From Candidatus Binatus soli (GTDB lineage Bacteria; Desulfobacterota; Binatia; Binatales; Binataceae), in the NCBI GenBank assembly GCA_002479255.1, contig DLMJ01000019.1:1-64000 (forward strand): a DNA stretch of 64,000 bases. Direction: 5' to 3'. Positions 43,016-51,489 of this stretch are shown here, piece after piece. Each line of letters starts with the position of its first letter. The stretch's first letter is position 1. A program made the translations under genes and the position numbers. The notes below the pieces were generated by a model. It searched no databases. It saw nothing but the letters and a program-made list of their open reading frames with translations, and was not told where the DNA came from.

Positions 43016-44044
43016 ATGCAGAACGACTGGCGAGATCTGATCAAACCCAAGGCTGTCGAGTTCGACGAGAAGGAAGTCACTCCTTCCTACGGCAAGTTTT
43101 CCGCGGAACCGCTCGAACGCGGCTACGGAATCACCGTTGGCAACGCGCTGCGGCGCATCCTGCTGTCCACGCTGCCCGGCTACGCGATTACGGCAGTCAG
43201 GATCAAAAACGTTCTTCACGAGTTTTCGACTCTGGCCGGAGTCAAAGAGGACGTGACCGACATCGTCCTCAACCTCAAGGAAATCCGCTTGCGGCTGCAT
43301 GAGGGCGAGCAGATTACCGCGACCCTCAAGGTCAAGGGCGAGGCGCAGGTGACCGCGCGCGATATCACCGGCGGACCGAGCCTGGAAATCCTGACCCCCG
43401 ACAAGCATATCGCGTCGCTCGACAAGGGCGCCGAACTCGACATGGAACTCGTCATCAAGCGCGGCCGCGGCTACGTCCCCGGCGAGCGCACCGAAGACGA
43501 GGAGCCAATCGGGACGATTCGCCTCGACGCGATCTTCTCGCCGATTCGCAAGGTCAACTTCACCGTGACCAACGCGCGCGTCGGACAGCGCACCGATTAC
43601 GATCGGCTGGCGCTGGAGATTTGGACCGACGGCTCGATCAACCCGCGCGAGGCGCTTACCTACGCGGCGCGCGTGATGCGCGATCAGATGACGATTTTCG
43701 CGGGCGTCGAGGAAGAGGCGGGAGCACCCGCCGGCACGGCCGAGGGCGGCGAGGCCGGTCCCTCGATGAGCGAGCTGCTCTATCGGCCCGTCGAAGGGCT
43801 GCCGATTTCGGTGCGCGCGTTCAACGGTCTTCAGAACGCCGACATCAAGTACATCGGCGAGCTGGTGCAGCGCACCGAGCAGGACATGCTCAAGATCAAA
43901 AACTTCGGACGCAAGTCCCTCAACGAGATCAAGGAAGTCCTCGCCGACATGGGCCTTTCGCTCGGGATGCGGCTGGAGAACCTGCCGCCGCGCGGCGAGC
44001 TCGACCGCATGTGGGAAGAGCAGGAACGCCGCGAATCGGCATAG
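43016..44044 (+). CDS. rpoA: RNA polymerase subunit alpha
   Basis: A 342-residue alpha subunit. The N-terminal domain has PLERGYGITVGNALRRILLSTLPGYA-type dimerisation sequence (given by its ends), followed by a flexible linker and the C-terminal domain with YIGELVQRTEQDMLKIKNFGRKS and LGMRLEN, which contacts UP elements and activators. Canonical place between rpsD and rplQ. Confidence 0.98.
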   Translation: MQNDWRDLIKPKAVEFDEKEVTPSYGKFSAEPLERGYGITVGNALRRILLSTLPGYAITAVRIKNVLHEFSTLAGVKEDVTDIVLNLKEIRLRLHEGEQITATLKVKGEAQVTARDITGGPSLEILTPDKHIASLDKGAELDMELVIKRGRGYVPGERTEDEEPIGTIRLDAIFSPIRKVNFTVTNARVGQRTDYDRLALEIWTDGSINPREALTYAARVMRDQMTIFAGVEEEAGAPAGTAEGGEAGPSMSELLYRPVEGLPISVRAFNGLQNADIKYIGELVQRTEQDMLKIKNFGRKSLNEIKEVLADMGLSLGMRLENLPPRGELDRMWEEQERRESA

Positions 44045-44060
44045 CGGTTTGGAGTAACTG

Positions 44061-44513
44061 ATGCGTCATCTCAACTCGGGCCGCAAGCTCAATCGCACCT
44101 CAGCGCATCGCAAGGCGCTGTTCAAGAATATGGTGCTCGCGCTGATTCGTCATGAGCGAATCAAGACGACCGATCCCAAGGCCAAGGAACTGCGACGCAT
44201 CGCGGACCGGATGGTCACGCTCGGCAAGCAGAACGATCTCGCTGCGCGACGGCGCGCGTTTGCGTTCATGCAGTCGCATGAGGCGGTCAAGAAGTTGTTC
44301 GATGAGATCGCGCCGCGCTTCAAAGATCGCAACGGCGGCTATACGCGGGTGATCAAGTTCGGTCATCGCCGCGGCGATGCCGCCATGCTGTCAGTCATCG
44401 AGTTCACCGGCAGCGAGGAGCAGAGCAAGTCGAAGAAGCCGCGCAAGCGCTCGGCTGCGAAGAAGGAAGGCGCTCCTGCCGAGAAACCTCGTCGAGCGGC
44501 GGCCGCCGGCTAA
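44061..44513 (+). CDS. rplQ: 50S ribosomal protein bL17
   Basis: A 150-residue bL17: MRHLNSGRKLNRTSAHRKAL start and the NGGYTRVIKFGHRRGDAA block. The core ends at about residue 115; a Lys/Ala-rich tail of about 35 residues (KKPRKRSAAKKEG...) follows. Last gene of the supercluster, ahead of a strong terminator. Confidence 0.96.
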   Translation: MRHLNSGRKLNRTSAHRKALFKNMVLALIRHERIKTTDPKAKELRRIADRMVTLGKQNDLAARRRAFAFMQSHEAVKKLFDEIAPRFKDRNGGYTRVIKFGHRRGDAAMLSVIEFTGSEEQSKSKKPRKRSAAKKEGAPAEKPRRAAAAG

Positions 44514-44545
44514 TCCAGCTCGAACGTCGCGGCCAGAGACGCGCA

Positions 44546-44581
44546 GGCACGAAGAAAATCTCTTCGTGCCTTTTCTTTCTT
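44546..44581 (+). terminator. Intrinsic terminator of the ribosomal-protein supercluster
   Basis: Perfect 10-bp stem GGCACGAAGA / TCTTCGTGCC with a 5-base loop, followed by TTTTCTTTCTT, 32 bases after the rplQ stop. The clearest intrinsic terminator in the window. Confidence 0.93.
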
Positions 44582-44615
44582 CTCGGCGTCCTGCTGGTGG
44601 AACTTTTTCGAGTTC

Positions 44616-44870
44616 TTACTCGACGCTCTCAAGCAGCCTGGCGCGGAGCGCCATGTGCGCGCTCTTGAGCCCGGCCAGAATTCCGTCCTCGAAGTTCCAC
44701 TCGCCGCTCGCCATCAAGTCGGCGAAATCGTTCGGATTGCGGATGTCCTCCGAGGTGAGCCCGGGATGAATCGCGCGCGCCATCGCGAGGACCTTGGTCT
44801 CCTGCTGCGCGATCATGTCGAGCATCAGGCGATCGACGAGCGCCAATGTATTTCGCGTTGCCGCCGCCAT
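44616..44870 (-). CDS. Small conserved-looking hypothetical protein
   Basis: An 84-residue acidic, mostly helical protein with a block IRNPNDFADLMASGEWNFED flanked by amphipathic helices. No family recognised. ATG 44870 is chosen as the start because the longer frame runs into the tldD promoter region; the ribosome-binding site is poor. It lies alone on the minus strand between the rplQ terminator and the divergent tldD. Confidence 0.5.
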   Translation of the reverse strand: MAAATRNTLALVDRLMLDMIAQQETKVLAMARAIHPGLTSEDIRNPNDFADLMASGEWNFEDGILAGLKSAHMALRARLLESVE

Positions 44871-44997
44871 TGGTAAATCGTAACCCGTTTCGCGGCCGCT
44901 TCGCCATCGTCGAGCCGATTCTTTGCGCGGATTCGAGCAAGCGACCTTCTTGGCGGCTGCGCGCTTTGATAAACTTGATTCACAGGCGACAAAAACG

Positions 44998-46446
44998 ATG
45001 TCCAACGAATTGCTTGCTCCCGATAAATTCTTTCTTAACCGCTTCGGCGTGAGCGAGCGCAGTTTCGAGCGAATCCTCGGCACTGCGCTCGAACGCAAGG
45101 CCGATTACGCCGATCTCTACTTCGAGTACCGCAGCGCCGAGGGTCTCGGGCTCGAGGAATCGATGGTGAATCACACCAGCAAGAGCGTGAGCCACGGCGT
45201 CGGCGTGCGCGTGTGCGCCGAGGATCGCACCGGCTACGCGTATTCCGACGAAGTCACGATCGACAGGATGCGCCTTGCGGCGGAGGCCGCCCGCGCGATC
45301 GCCGATCAGCGCGGTACGACAGCGGCCGCGGTGCGGGTCGGCACTCCGGTCGCGCGTCATGCGCTGTACGATCTCGACAGCACCCCGCTCGAAGTTCCGG
45401 TGCAGGAGCGTGCGCGGCTGCTGAGCGAGATCGATCGCGTGGTGCGCGCCTCCGATCCGCGCGTGAAGAACGTGATGGCGTCGTTCGCGTGCGAGCGGAA
45501 GATCGTGATGGTCGTGAACAGCGACGGGCAAGTCGCGGCCGACGTGCAGCCGCTGTGCCGGCTCAACGTCACCGTAATCGCCGACGACGGCAAGGGTCGC
45601 CAGATGGGCTCCTACGGCGGCGGCGGGCGCGTCGAGTGGAACTACTTCATCGAAAATGACCGCTGGCGCGAGTACGCGCTGGAAGCGGCGCGGCAGGCGA
45701 TCGTGAATCTCGACGCGGTCGATGCGCCCGCGGGCGAGATGGTGGTCGTGCTCGGCCCGGGATGGCCCGGAATTTTGCTTCACGAAGCGATTGGCCACGG
45801 GCTGGAAGGCGACTTCAACCGCAAGGGCGTGTCGGCATTCGCGAATCGAATCGGCCAGAAAGTCGCGAGCGAACTTTGCACGGTGATCGACGACGGCACC
45901 ATCCCGAATCGCCGCGGCAGCCTGAACGTTGACGACGAAGGCACGCCCACTTCGCGCACGGTGCTGATCGAAAAGGGAATCCTGCGCGGCTATCTGCAGG
46001 ACCGGATGAACGCGCGGCTGATGAAGATGGCGCCCACCGGCAACGGACGGCGCGAGAGCTTTGCGCATTCGCCGATGCCCCGAATGACCAACACCTTCAT
46101 GCTTAACGGCGAATCCACGCCCGAGGAGATAATAAAGTCGGTCAAGAACGGCCTCTATGCGGTCAGCTTCGGCGGCGGACAGGTCGATATCACCAACGGC
46201 AAATTTGTTTTCTCCGCGAGCGAGGCTTACCTGATCGAGGACGGCCAGGTGACGCGGCCGGTCAAGGGCGCCACGCTTATCGGCAACGGTCCCGACGTGC
46301 TGACCCGGGTCTCGATGGTCGGCAACAACCTCGCGCTCGACGCCGGGATCGGGACCTGCGGCAAGGATGGCCAATCGGTGCCGGTGGGCGTGGGTCTGCC
46401 GACGATTCGAATCGACGGCATAACGGTCGGCGGCACGCGCGCCTGA
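44998..46446 (+). CDS. tldD: Metalloprotease TldD
   Basis: A 482-residue TldD. The zinc motif HEAIGH lies at residues 262-267 (HExxxH), followed by GLEGD, and the C-terminal domain carries the conserved FGGGQVD and GVGLPTIRIDGITVGG segments. With TldE it forms a protease that trims unstructured peptides, for example in microcin B17 and some RiPP maturation. ATG 44998 gives a family-length protein; earlier in-frame codons lack a good site. 28 bases before tldE. Confidence 0.94.
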   Translation: MSNELLAPDKFFLNRFGVSERSFERILGTALERKADYADLYFEYRSAEGLGLEESMVNHTSKSVSHGVGVRVCAEDRTGYAYSDEVTIDRMRLAAEAARAIADQRGTTAAAVRVGTPVARHALYDLDSTPLEVPVQERARLLSEIDRVVRASDPRVKNVMASFACERKIVMVVNSDGQVAADVQPLCRLNVTVIADDGKGRQMGSYGGGGRVEWNYFIENDRWREYALEAARQAIVNLDAVDAPAGEMVVVLGPGWPGILLHEAIGHGLEGDFNRKGVSAFANRIGQKVASELCTVIDDGTIPNRRGSLNVDDEGTPTSRTVLIEKGILRGYLQDRMNARLMKMAPTGNGRRESFAHSPMPRMTNTFMLNGESTPEEIIKSVKNGLYAVSFGGGQVDITNGKFVFSASEAYLIEDGQVTRPVKGATLIGNGPDVLTRVSMVGNNLALDAGIGTCGKDGQSVPVGVGLPTIRIDGITVGGTRA

Positions 46447-46453
46447 CAAATGG

Positions 46454-46472
46454 AATGAGAATGAGAATAATC
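46454..46472 (+). promoter_or_regulatory. Fur-box-like sequence between tldD and tldE
   Basis: AATGAGAATGAGAATAATC contains TGAGAATGAGAATAA, which agrees with the Fur core TGATAATNATTATCA at 10 of 14 defined bases. The same 15-mer AATGAGAATGAGAAT appears in reverse before the metal efflux operon (51342-51356). Here it also overlaps the tldE ribosome-binding region, so it may simply be a purine-rich leader. Confidence 0.3.
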
Positions 46473-46474
46473 TG

Positions 46475-47824
46475 ATGGCGACGGTTGATATTGAACTCGC
46501 CAACTGGGCGCTCGACGAGGCCAGGCGCAAAGGCGCCAGCGCGGCGGAAGTTCTGTGCGTGACCGCGGAGTCTCTTGCTGCCGGTGTGCGGCTGGGCGAA
46601 GTCGAGAAACTCAAGAGCTCGCGCGAGCGGCGGCTGGGTCTACGGGTGTTTTGCGGACAGTCTTCCGCGACCTCATCGACGGCCGAACTGGAGCGCGATT
46701 CACTGGGCGACTTCATCGCGAACACGGTCGAGCTTGCGCGCTTGTCGGCCGCCGATCCGTGGGCCGGATTGCCCGACCCTTCGATGCATCCGAAGTCATT
46801 GCCCGAGCTTTCGCTGGCGGATCCTGACAGCGGAATAGTGGCCGCGGATCGCGCGCTCGAGATCGCGCGCACCGCCGAGAACGCGGCGCTGAAATTCGAT
46901 CCGCGCATGAAGAACTCCGAGGGGGCCGAATTCAGCTCCGGGCGCGGCCAGATTCTGTTCGCCAACAGCCAGGGTTTTTCAGGCGAGTATTCCGGCACCT
47001 CGTACACCCTTGTCGTGCAGCCGATCGCGCAAGACGGCGACGCGATGCAACAGGGATTCTGGTACACCTCGAACCGCCGCTTCGGAAAACTCGAAGATGC
47101 GGAGTCGGTCGGAATAACCGCTGCCAGGCGGGCGATTCGCCGGCTCGGAGCGCGCAAGATCAAGACGATGCGCGCGCCGATCGTCTTCGATCCCGACATG
47201 GCTGCGGGATTGATTCGATCGATTGCCGGCGCAGCTTCGGGTCCCTCGCTGTACAAGGGAGCGTCATTTCTGGTGGGACAGTTGGGCAATCCGATCGCCG
47301 CCCCCGGCGTTACTATCATCGACGACGCGCTGATCCCCGGCGGTCTTGGCTCCAAGCCGTTCGACGGCGAGGGGTTGCCGACCTCCCGCAAGAACCTGGT
47401 GGACAAGGGCGTGCTCGCGACCTACCTGCTCGACTGCTATTCAGCGCGCAAGCTCGGTCTGGCTCCCACGGGCAACGCCGCGCGTTCGGTGGGCGAGGCT
47501 CCCAGCGTCTCGACCACCAATCTGTACCTGGCGCCCGGCAGCTATACGCCCGCGCAGATAATCGGATCGGTGAAGCAGGGACTGTACCTGACCGAGATCA
47601 TCGGTTTCGGCGTGAACATGGTCACCGGGGACTATTCGCGGGGCGCGGGTGGAATATGGATTGAGAACGGCGAACTCGCCTATCCGGTGAATGAAATCAC
47701 CATCGCGGGCAACCTGAAAGACATGATGGCCGGCGTCGAGATGATCGGCAACGATCTCAACTGGCGTTCATCCACCGTCGCGCCCACGATCAAGATAGCC
47801 GAGATGACGATCGCCGGGGCCTGA
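46475..47824 (+). CDS. pmbA: Metalloprotease subunit TldE/PmbA
   Basis: A 449-residue paralogue of TldD without the HExxxH motif, as expected for the non-catalytic TldE partner. Blocks SLYKGASFLVGQLGNPIAAPG and GVNMVTGDYSRGAGGIWIENG are family features. Forms the TldD/E heterodimer. Starts 28 bases after tldD. Confidence 0.93.
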   Translation: MATVDIELANWALDEARRKGASAAEVLCVTAESLAAGVRLGEVEKLKSSRERRLGLRVFCGQSSATSSTAELERDSLGDFIANTVELARLSAADPWAGLPDPSMHPKSLPELSLADPDSGIVAADRALEIARTAENAALKFDPRMKNSEGAEFSSGRGQILFANSQGFSGEYSGTSYTLVVQPIAQDGDAMQQGFWYTSNRRFGKLEDAESVGITAARRAIRRLGARKIKTMRAPIVFDPDMAAGLIRSIAGAASGPSLYKGASFLVGQLGNPIAAPGVTIIDDALIPGGLGSKPFDGEGLPTSRKNLVDKGVLATYLLDCYSARKLGLAPTGNAARSVGEAPSVSTTNLYLAPGSYTPAQIIGSVKQGLYLTEIIGFGVNMVTGDYSRGAGGIWIENGELAYPVNEITIAGNLKDMMAGVEMIGNDLNWRSSTVAPTIKIAEMTIAGA

Positions 47825-47967
47825 GCGCTTGCGATAATTTATTACAGGTATTTCGGCTCCGCTTGACCGAGGCGCGCATCTGAGCACCGCGACGGCCGAT
47901 GATGAATTTCAGTTTGCCCTAAACCGGAAAATGGTTAGCTTAATCAGCAAGGAAAACCGACGATCGC

Positions 47968-50580
47968 ATGAACGCCAACCGATTCACCGAAAAACTCCAG
48001 GAGGCGCTCGGGCGCGCGCAAAACGCCGCGCTCAGCGCGCATAACCAGGCCGTCGACGTCGAGCATTTGCTAGCGTCGCTGCTCGAAGATGACGAAGGCC
48101 TGGCGTCCTCGATCATGAAGCTGACGGGCGTCGATCGCGACGCGATCCGCCGCAAGCTCGCCGCCGAACTCGGCAAAATTCCGCAAGTAACCGGCGGCGG
48201 CTCTGACAGCGGGCAGGTTTACGCGACCCAGCGCCTGGGCCGGGTGCTGGCGCGCGCAGAGCAGGAGGCGGGCAAGCTCAAGGACGAGTACGTTTCGGTC
48301 GAGCACGTGTTGATCGCGATGCTCGATGAGCCGGGCGCCGCTTCGAAAATTCTGCGCGAAGCCGGTTTGACCCACGACAAGCTGATGGCCGTGCTCAAGA
48401 AGGTCCGCGGCAACCAGCGCGTCACCTCGTCGAATCCCGAGGCGACCTACCAGTCGCTGGAAAAATACGGCCGCGACCTGACCAAGCTCGCGTCGGCCGG
48501 CAAAATCGATCCGGTGATAGGACGCGACGAGGAAATTCGACGCGTAATCCAGGTTCTCTCGCGCCGCACCAAGAACAACCCGGTGCTGATCGGCGAGCCG
48601 GGGGTCGGCAAGACCGCGATTGTCGAGGGCCTTGCGCGGCGAATCGTTGCGGGCGATGTGCCCGAGGGCGTCAAGAATCGCAAGCTGGTCGCGCTCGACA
48701 TGGGAGCGCTGATAGCGGGCGCCAAGTTCCGCGGCGAGTTCGAGGAACGGCTCAAGGCCGTGTTGAAGGAGGTGCAGGAAGCCGCGGGCGAGATAATTCT
48801 GTTCATCGATGAGTTGCATACCGTCGTCGGCGCCGGCGCCGCTGAAGGCGCGATGGATGCGTCGAACCTGCTCAAGCCCATGCTGGCGCGCGGCGAACTG
48901 CATTGCATCGGTGCGACCACGCTCAACGAGTACCGCAAGTATATCGAGAAAGACGCGGCGCTGGAGCGGCGCTTTCAGCCCGTGATGGTCGAGGAGCCGA
49001 GCGTCGAGGACACCATCTCGATTCTGCGCGGGCTGAAGGAACGTTACGAAGTCCATCACGGAATTCGAATCAAGGACGCCGCGCTGGTGACGGCCGCGGT
49101 GCTCTCAAAACGCTACATCACCGATCGATTCCTGCCCGACAAGGCGATCGACCTGATGGACGAAGCGGCGGCCAAACTGCGCACCGAGAAGGAGTCGATG
49201 CCGGTCGAGATCGACGAGGTCAATCGGCGCGTGATGCAGCTGGAAATCGAGCGCGAGGCGCTCAAGCGCGAGACCGATCAGTCCTCGCGCGATCGGCTGC
49301 AGAAACTCGAGAAGGAGCTCGCCGAGATCAAGGAAAAGCGTTCGGGCCTGCAGGCGCAGTGGGAAACCGAAACGAGCGGACTGGAGAAACTCGCAAAAAT
49401 TAAAGCCGAGATCGAACAAACCAGGCTTGCGATCGAAAAAGCCAAGCGCGAGTACGACCTCAACAAGGTCGCGGAGCTGCAGTACGGCAAGCTCGCGTCG
49501 CTCGAAAAGGAGCTCGGCGCCGAGGAGCAGAAGCTCGTCGAGAAGCACTCCGGCGGCAAGCGATTGATCAAGGAAGAAGTGGACGAGGACGATATCGCCG
49601 AAGTCGTCGCGCGATGGACCAAAATTCCCGTCTCGCGCCTGCTCGAAGGCGAGGTGCAGAAGCTCGCGCATCTCGAGGAGCATCTGCACAAACGCGTCAT
49701 CGGCCAGGACGAAGCGGTGATCGCCGTTTCCGATTCGGTAATTCGCGCCCGCTCCGGACTCAAGGATCCCAACCGCCCGATCGGGTCCTTCATTTTTCTC
49801 GGCCCCACCGGCGTGGGCAAGACCGAACTGGCGCGCGCGCTGGCCGAGTTCCTGTTCGACAGCGAAGCCGCGATGATCCGAATCGACATGTCCGAGTACA
49901 TGGAGAAGCACACCGTCTCGCGGCTGGTCGGCGCGCCTCCGGGCTATGTCGGCTTCGAGGAGGGCGGGCAACTGACGGAAGCCGTGCGGCGCCGTCCGTA
50001 CTCGGTAATCCTGTTCGACGAGATCGAAAAAGCGCACGCCGACGTGTTCAATATCCTGCTGCAATTGCTCGACGACGGCCGGCTTACCGACGGTCACGGA
50101 CGCACGGTAGATTTCCGCAACACCGTTGTGATCATGACGTCGAATATCGCCAGCCAGATTATTCTCGGGTTCAAGGGACAGGACTACGAGAAGATGAAGG
50201 CGCAGGCGCTCGAGGTCTTGCGCCAGAGTTTCAGGCCCGAGTTTCTCAACCGGGTTGACGAGGTCGTCGTGTTCCATCCGCTGACCCGCGAAGAGCTGCG
50301 CCAAATAGTCGGCATCCAACTGGTGCGGCTGCGCGCGCGGCTCGAGGAGCGCAAGATCGAGCTCGAATTGACCGACAAAGCGCGCGATTATCTGGCCGAG
50401 CATGGCTACGATCCGTCGTATGGGGCGCGTCCGTTGAAACGACTCATCCAGCGCGAGCTCGAGACGGCGCTGGGGCGGAAATTGCTCGCGGGTGAGATTC
50501 GCGACAGTTCGCGGGTCACGGTCGATGCCGGCGCTCGAGGGCTGAAGTTCTCGAGCCAGCCGCTGGCCAGCGCCACGTAA
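47968..50580 (+). CDS. clpB: ATP-dependent disaggregase ClpB
   Basis: An 870-residue Hsp100. N-terminal Clp-N repeats (1-150), first AAA domain with Walker A GEPGVGKT and Walker B LFIDELHT, a long coiled-coil middle domain (about 400-530), second AAA domain with GPTGVGKT and LFDEIEKAH, and the C-terminal D2-small domain (YGARPLKR). Works with DnaK to rescue aggregates. No sigma-32 promoter or CIRCE element was recognised in the 143 bases upstream. Confidence 0.97.
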   Translation: MNANRFTEKLQEALGRAQNAALSAHNQAVDVEHLLASLLEDDEGLASSIMKLTGVDRDAIRRKLAAELGKIPQVTGGGSDSGQVYATQRLGRVLARAEQEAGKLKDEYVSVEHVLIAMLDEPGAASKILREAGLTHDKLMAVLKKVRGNQRVTSSNPEATYQSLEKYGRDLTKLASAGKIDPVIGRDEEIRRVIQVLSRRTKNNPVLIGEPGVGKTAIVEGLARRIVAGDVPEGVKNRKLVALDMGALIAGAKFRGEFEERLKAVLKEVQEAAGEIILFIDELHTVVGAGAAEGAMDASNLLKPMLARGELHCIGATTLNEYRKYIEKDAALERRFQPVMVEEPSVEDTISILRGLKERYEVHHGIRIKDAALVTAAVLSKRYITDRFLPDKAIDLMDEAAAKLRTEKESMPVEIDEVNRRVMQLEIEREALKRETDQSSRDRLQKLEKELAEIKEKRSGLQAQWETETSGLEKLAKIKAEIEQTRLAIEKAKREYDLNKVAELQYGKLASLEKELGAEEQKLVEKHSGGKRLIKEEVDEDDIAEVVARWTKIPVSRLLEGEVQKLAHLEEHLHKRVIGQDEAVIAVSDSVIRARSGLKDPNRPIGSFIFLGPTGVGKTELARALAEFLFDSEAAMIRIDMSEYMEKHTVSRLVGAPPGYVGFEEGGQLTEAVRRRPYSVILFDEIEKAHADVFNILLQLLDDGRLTDGHGRTVDFRNTVVIMTSNIASQIILGFKGQDYEKMKAQALEVLRQSFRPEFLNRVDEVVVFHPLTREELRQIVGIQLVRLRARLEERKIELELTDKARDYLAEHGYDPSYGARPLKRLIQRELETALGRKLLAGEIRDSSRVTVDAGARGLKFSSQPLASAT

Positions 50581-50590
50581 TGCTACTTTT

Positions 50591-50609
50591 GCCTTCGGCA
50601 TGAGAAGGC
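50591..50609 (+). promoter_or_regulatory. Hairpin over the ribosome-binding region of the cytochrome gene
   Basis: GCCTTC (50591-50596) pairs with GAAGGC (50604-50609) around a 7-base loop. The right arm contains the only purine-rich GAAGG before ATG 50614, so folding would hide it. It may equally be a weak clpB terminator. Confidence 0.35.
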
Positions 50610-50613
50610 GGGT

Positions 50614-51216
50614 ATGCTCGGGGTGGTTGTCATAAAGAAGCAGAGCCGGGAGATTTTCAGAAAAGTGATTGGTCCGCATTCCAGGGTGATTCGCGCCGCG
50701 GGATTGATGCTCGCCGTTGCGATTGCGATCGCGGCGATCCCGGCGCCGGCTGCTTGTTTCCCGTGGAGTATCGACATGTACCGCGGGCCGGAGATTCAGC
50801 CGTTCGCCGAGGCGCCGCGCGTCACTCCCGCGGACACAATTCCGGTTCATGGCGGAGAACCGCCGATGAGCCTCGAGCAGGCGGCGATCAAGATGCACAA
50901 CCCCTTGCAGGCGACGCCGGAAAATCTCGCCAAGGGTAAAGAGCAGTTCAATGCCTACTGCGCGCCGTGTCACGGAGAATCGGCGCAGGGTAACGGCCCC
51001 GTCGCGCACATCCTGGCAAAGCCGCCGAAAAGTCTGCTCATTGGCGTCATCAAGGATCGTCCCGACGGCTATATCTACGGCGTGATCCGCGACGGTGTTC
51101 TGTCGAGTCCCTCCTACGCTGAAGAAATGCCCGCCGAGCAGCGCTGGCAGGTCGTGATGTACCTGCGATCGATGCAGAGTGCAGCGGCCGCAAAAGCCAA
51201 GGTCGCCGGCAACTGA
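50614..51216 (+). CDS. Monoheme cytochrome c, ActE-like
   Basis: A 200-residue exported cytochrome. Hydrophobic segment at about 25-47 ends in PAAC48, a possible lipobox. Heme site C116-APC-H120, with a Met in SYAEEMP (about 172) as likely sixth ligand. The opening DMYRGPEIQPFAEAPR and LAKGKEQFNAYC resemble ActE, a monoheme subunit of alternative complex III, but no other act gene is nearby. Stand-alone between clpB and the metal efflux operon. Electron-transfer role is firm, partner unknown. Confidence 0.78.
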   Translation: MLGVVVIKKQSREIFRKVIGPHSRVIRAAGLMLAVAIAIAAIPAPAACFPWSIDMYRGPEIQPFAEAPRVTPADTIPVHGGEPPMSLEQAAIKMHNPLQATPENLAKGKEQFNAYCAPCHGESAQGNGPVAHILAKPPKSLLIGVIKDRPDGYIYGVIRDGVLSSPSYAEEMPAEQRWQVVMYLRSMQSAAAAKAKVAGN

Positions 51217-51337
51217 CGGTTGCCGGCGCGGCGCCCGCCAGCCTTCCACAATTGCGATCCGAAGGAGTGCTTTCGGTCGTCGATTCAAATCGGTTTAATT
51301 GATTATCGATTGCTGACGCGGCGTGGCTAGTATAGAG

Positions 51338-51357
51338 ATTGATTCTCATTCTCATTT
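51338..51357 (-). promoter_or_regulatory. Fur-box-like operator before the RND efflux operon
   Basis: Read on the minus strand, TGAGAATGAGAATCA matches the Fur core TGATAATNATTATCA at 11 of 14 defined bases; the flanks continue the GAGAAT repeat. It lies about 130 bases upstream of the TolC-like gene, in a 273-base gap without other genes. Suggests metal-dependent control; a relative such as Zur is possible. Confidence 0.5.
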
Positions 51358-51489
51358 AGGTTAAACACAAATAATTCACGTCAGGCGATGGAACCTTTCC
51401 GAGCCGACTGCGTATTGCCATGGGCGAGGTGGATCGAGGAGTTGCGAGAAGCGAGCGGTTTTCCGAATAGCGCGGCGTGAGGAACCCCG

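Noticed and set aside
47825..47967. Heat-shock promoter (sigma-32 or CIRCE) before clpB
   Set aside because: A CTTGAC string occurs but no matching -10 at the right distance, and no CIRCE inverted repeat was found.
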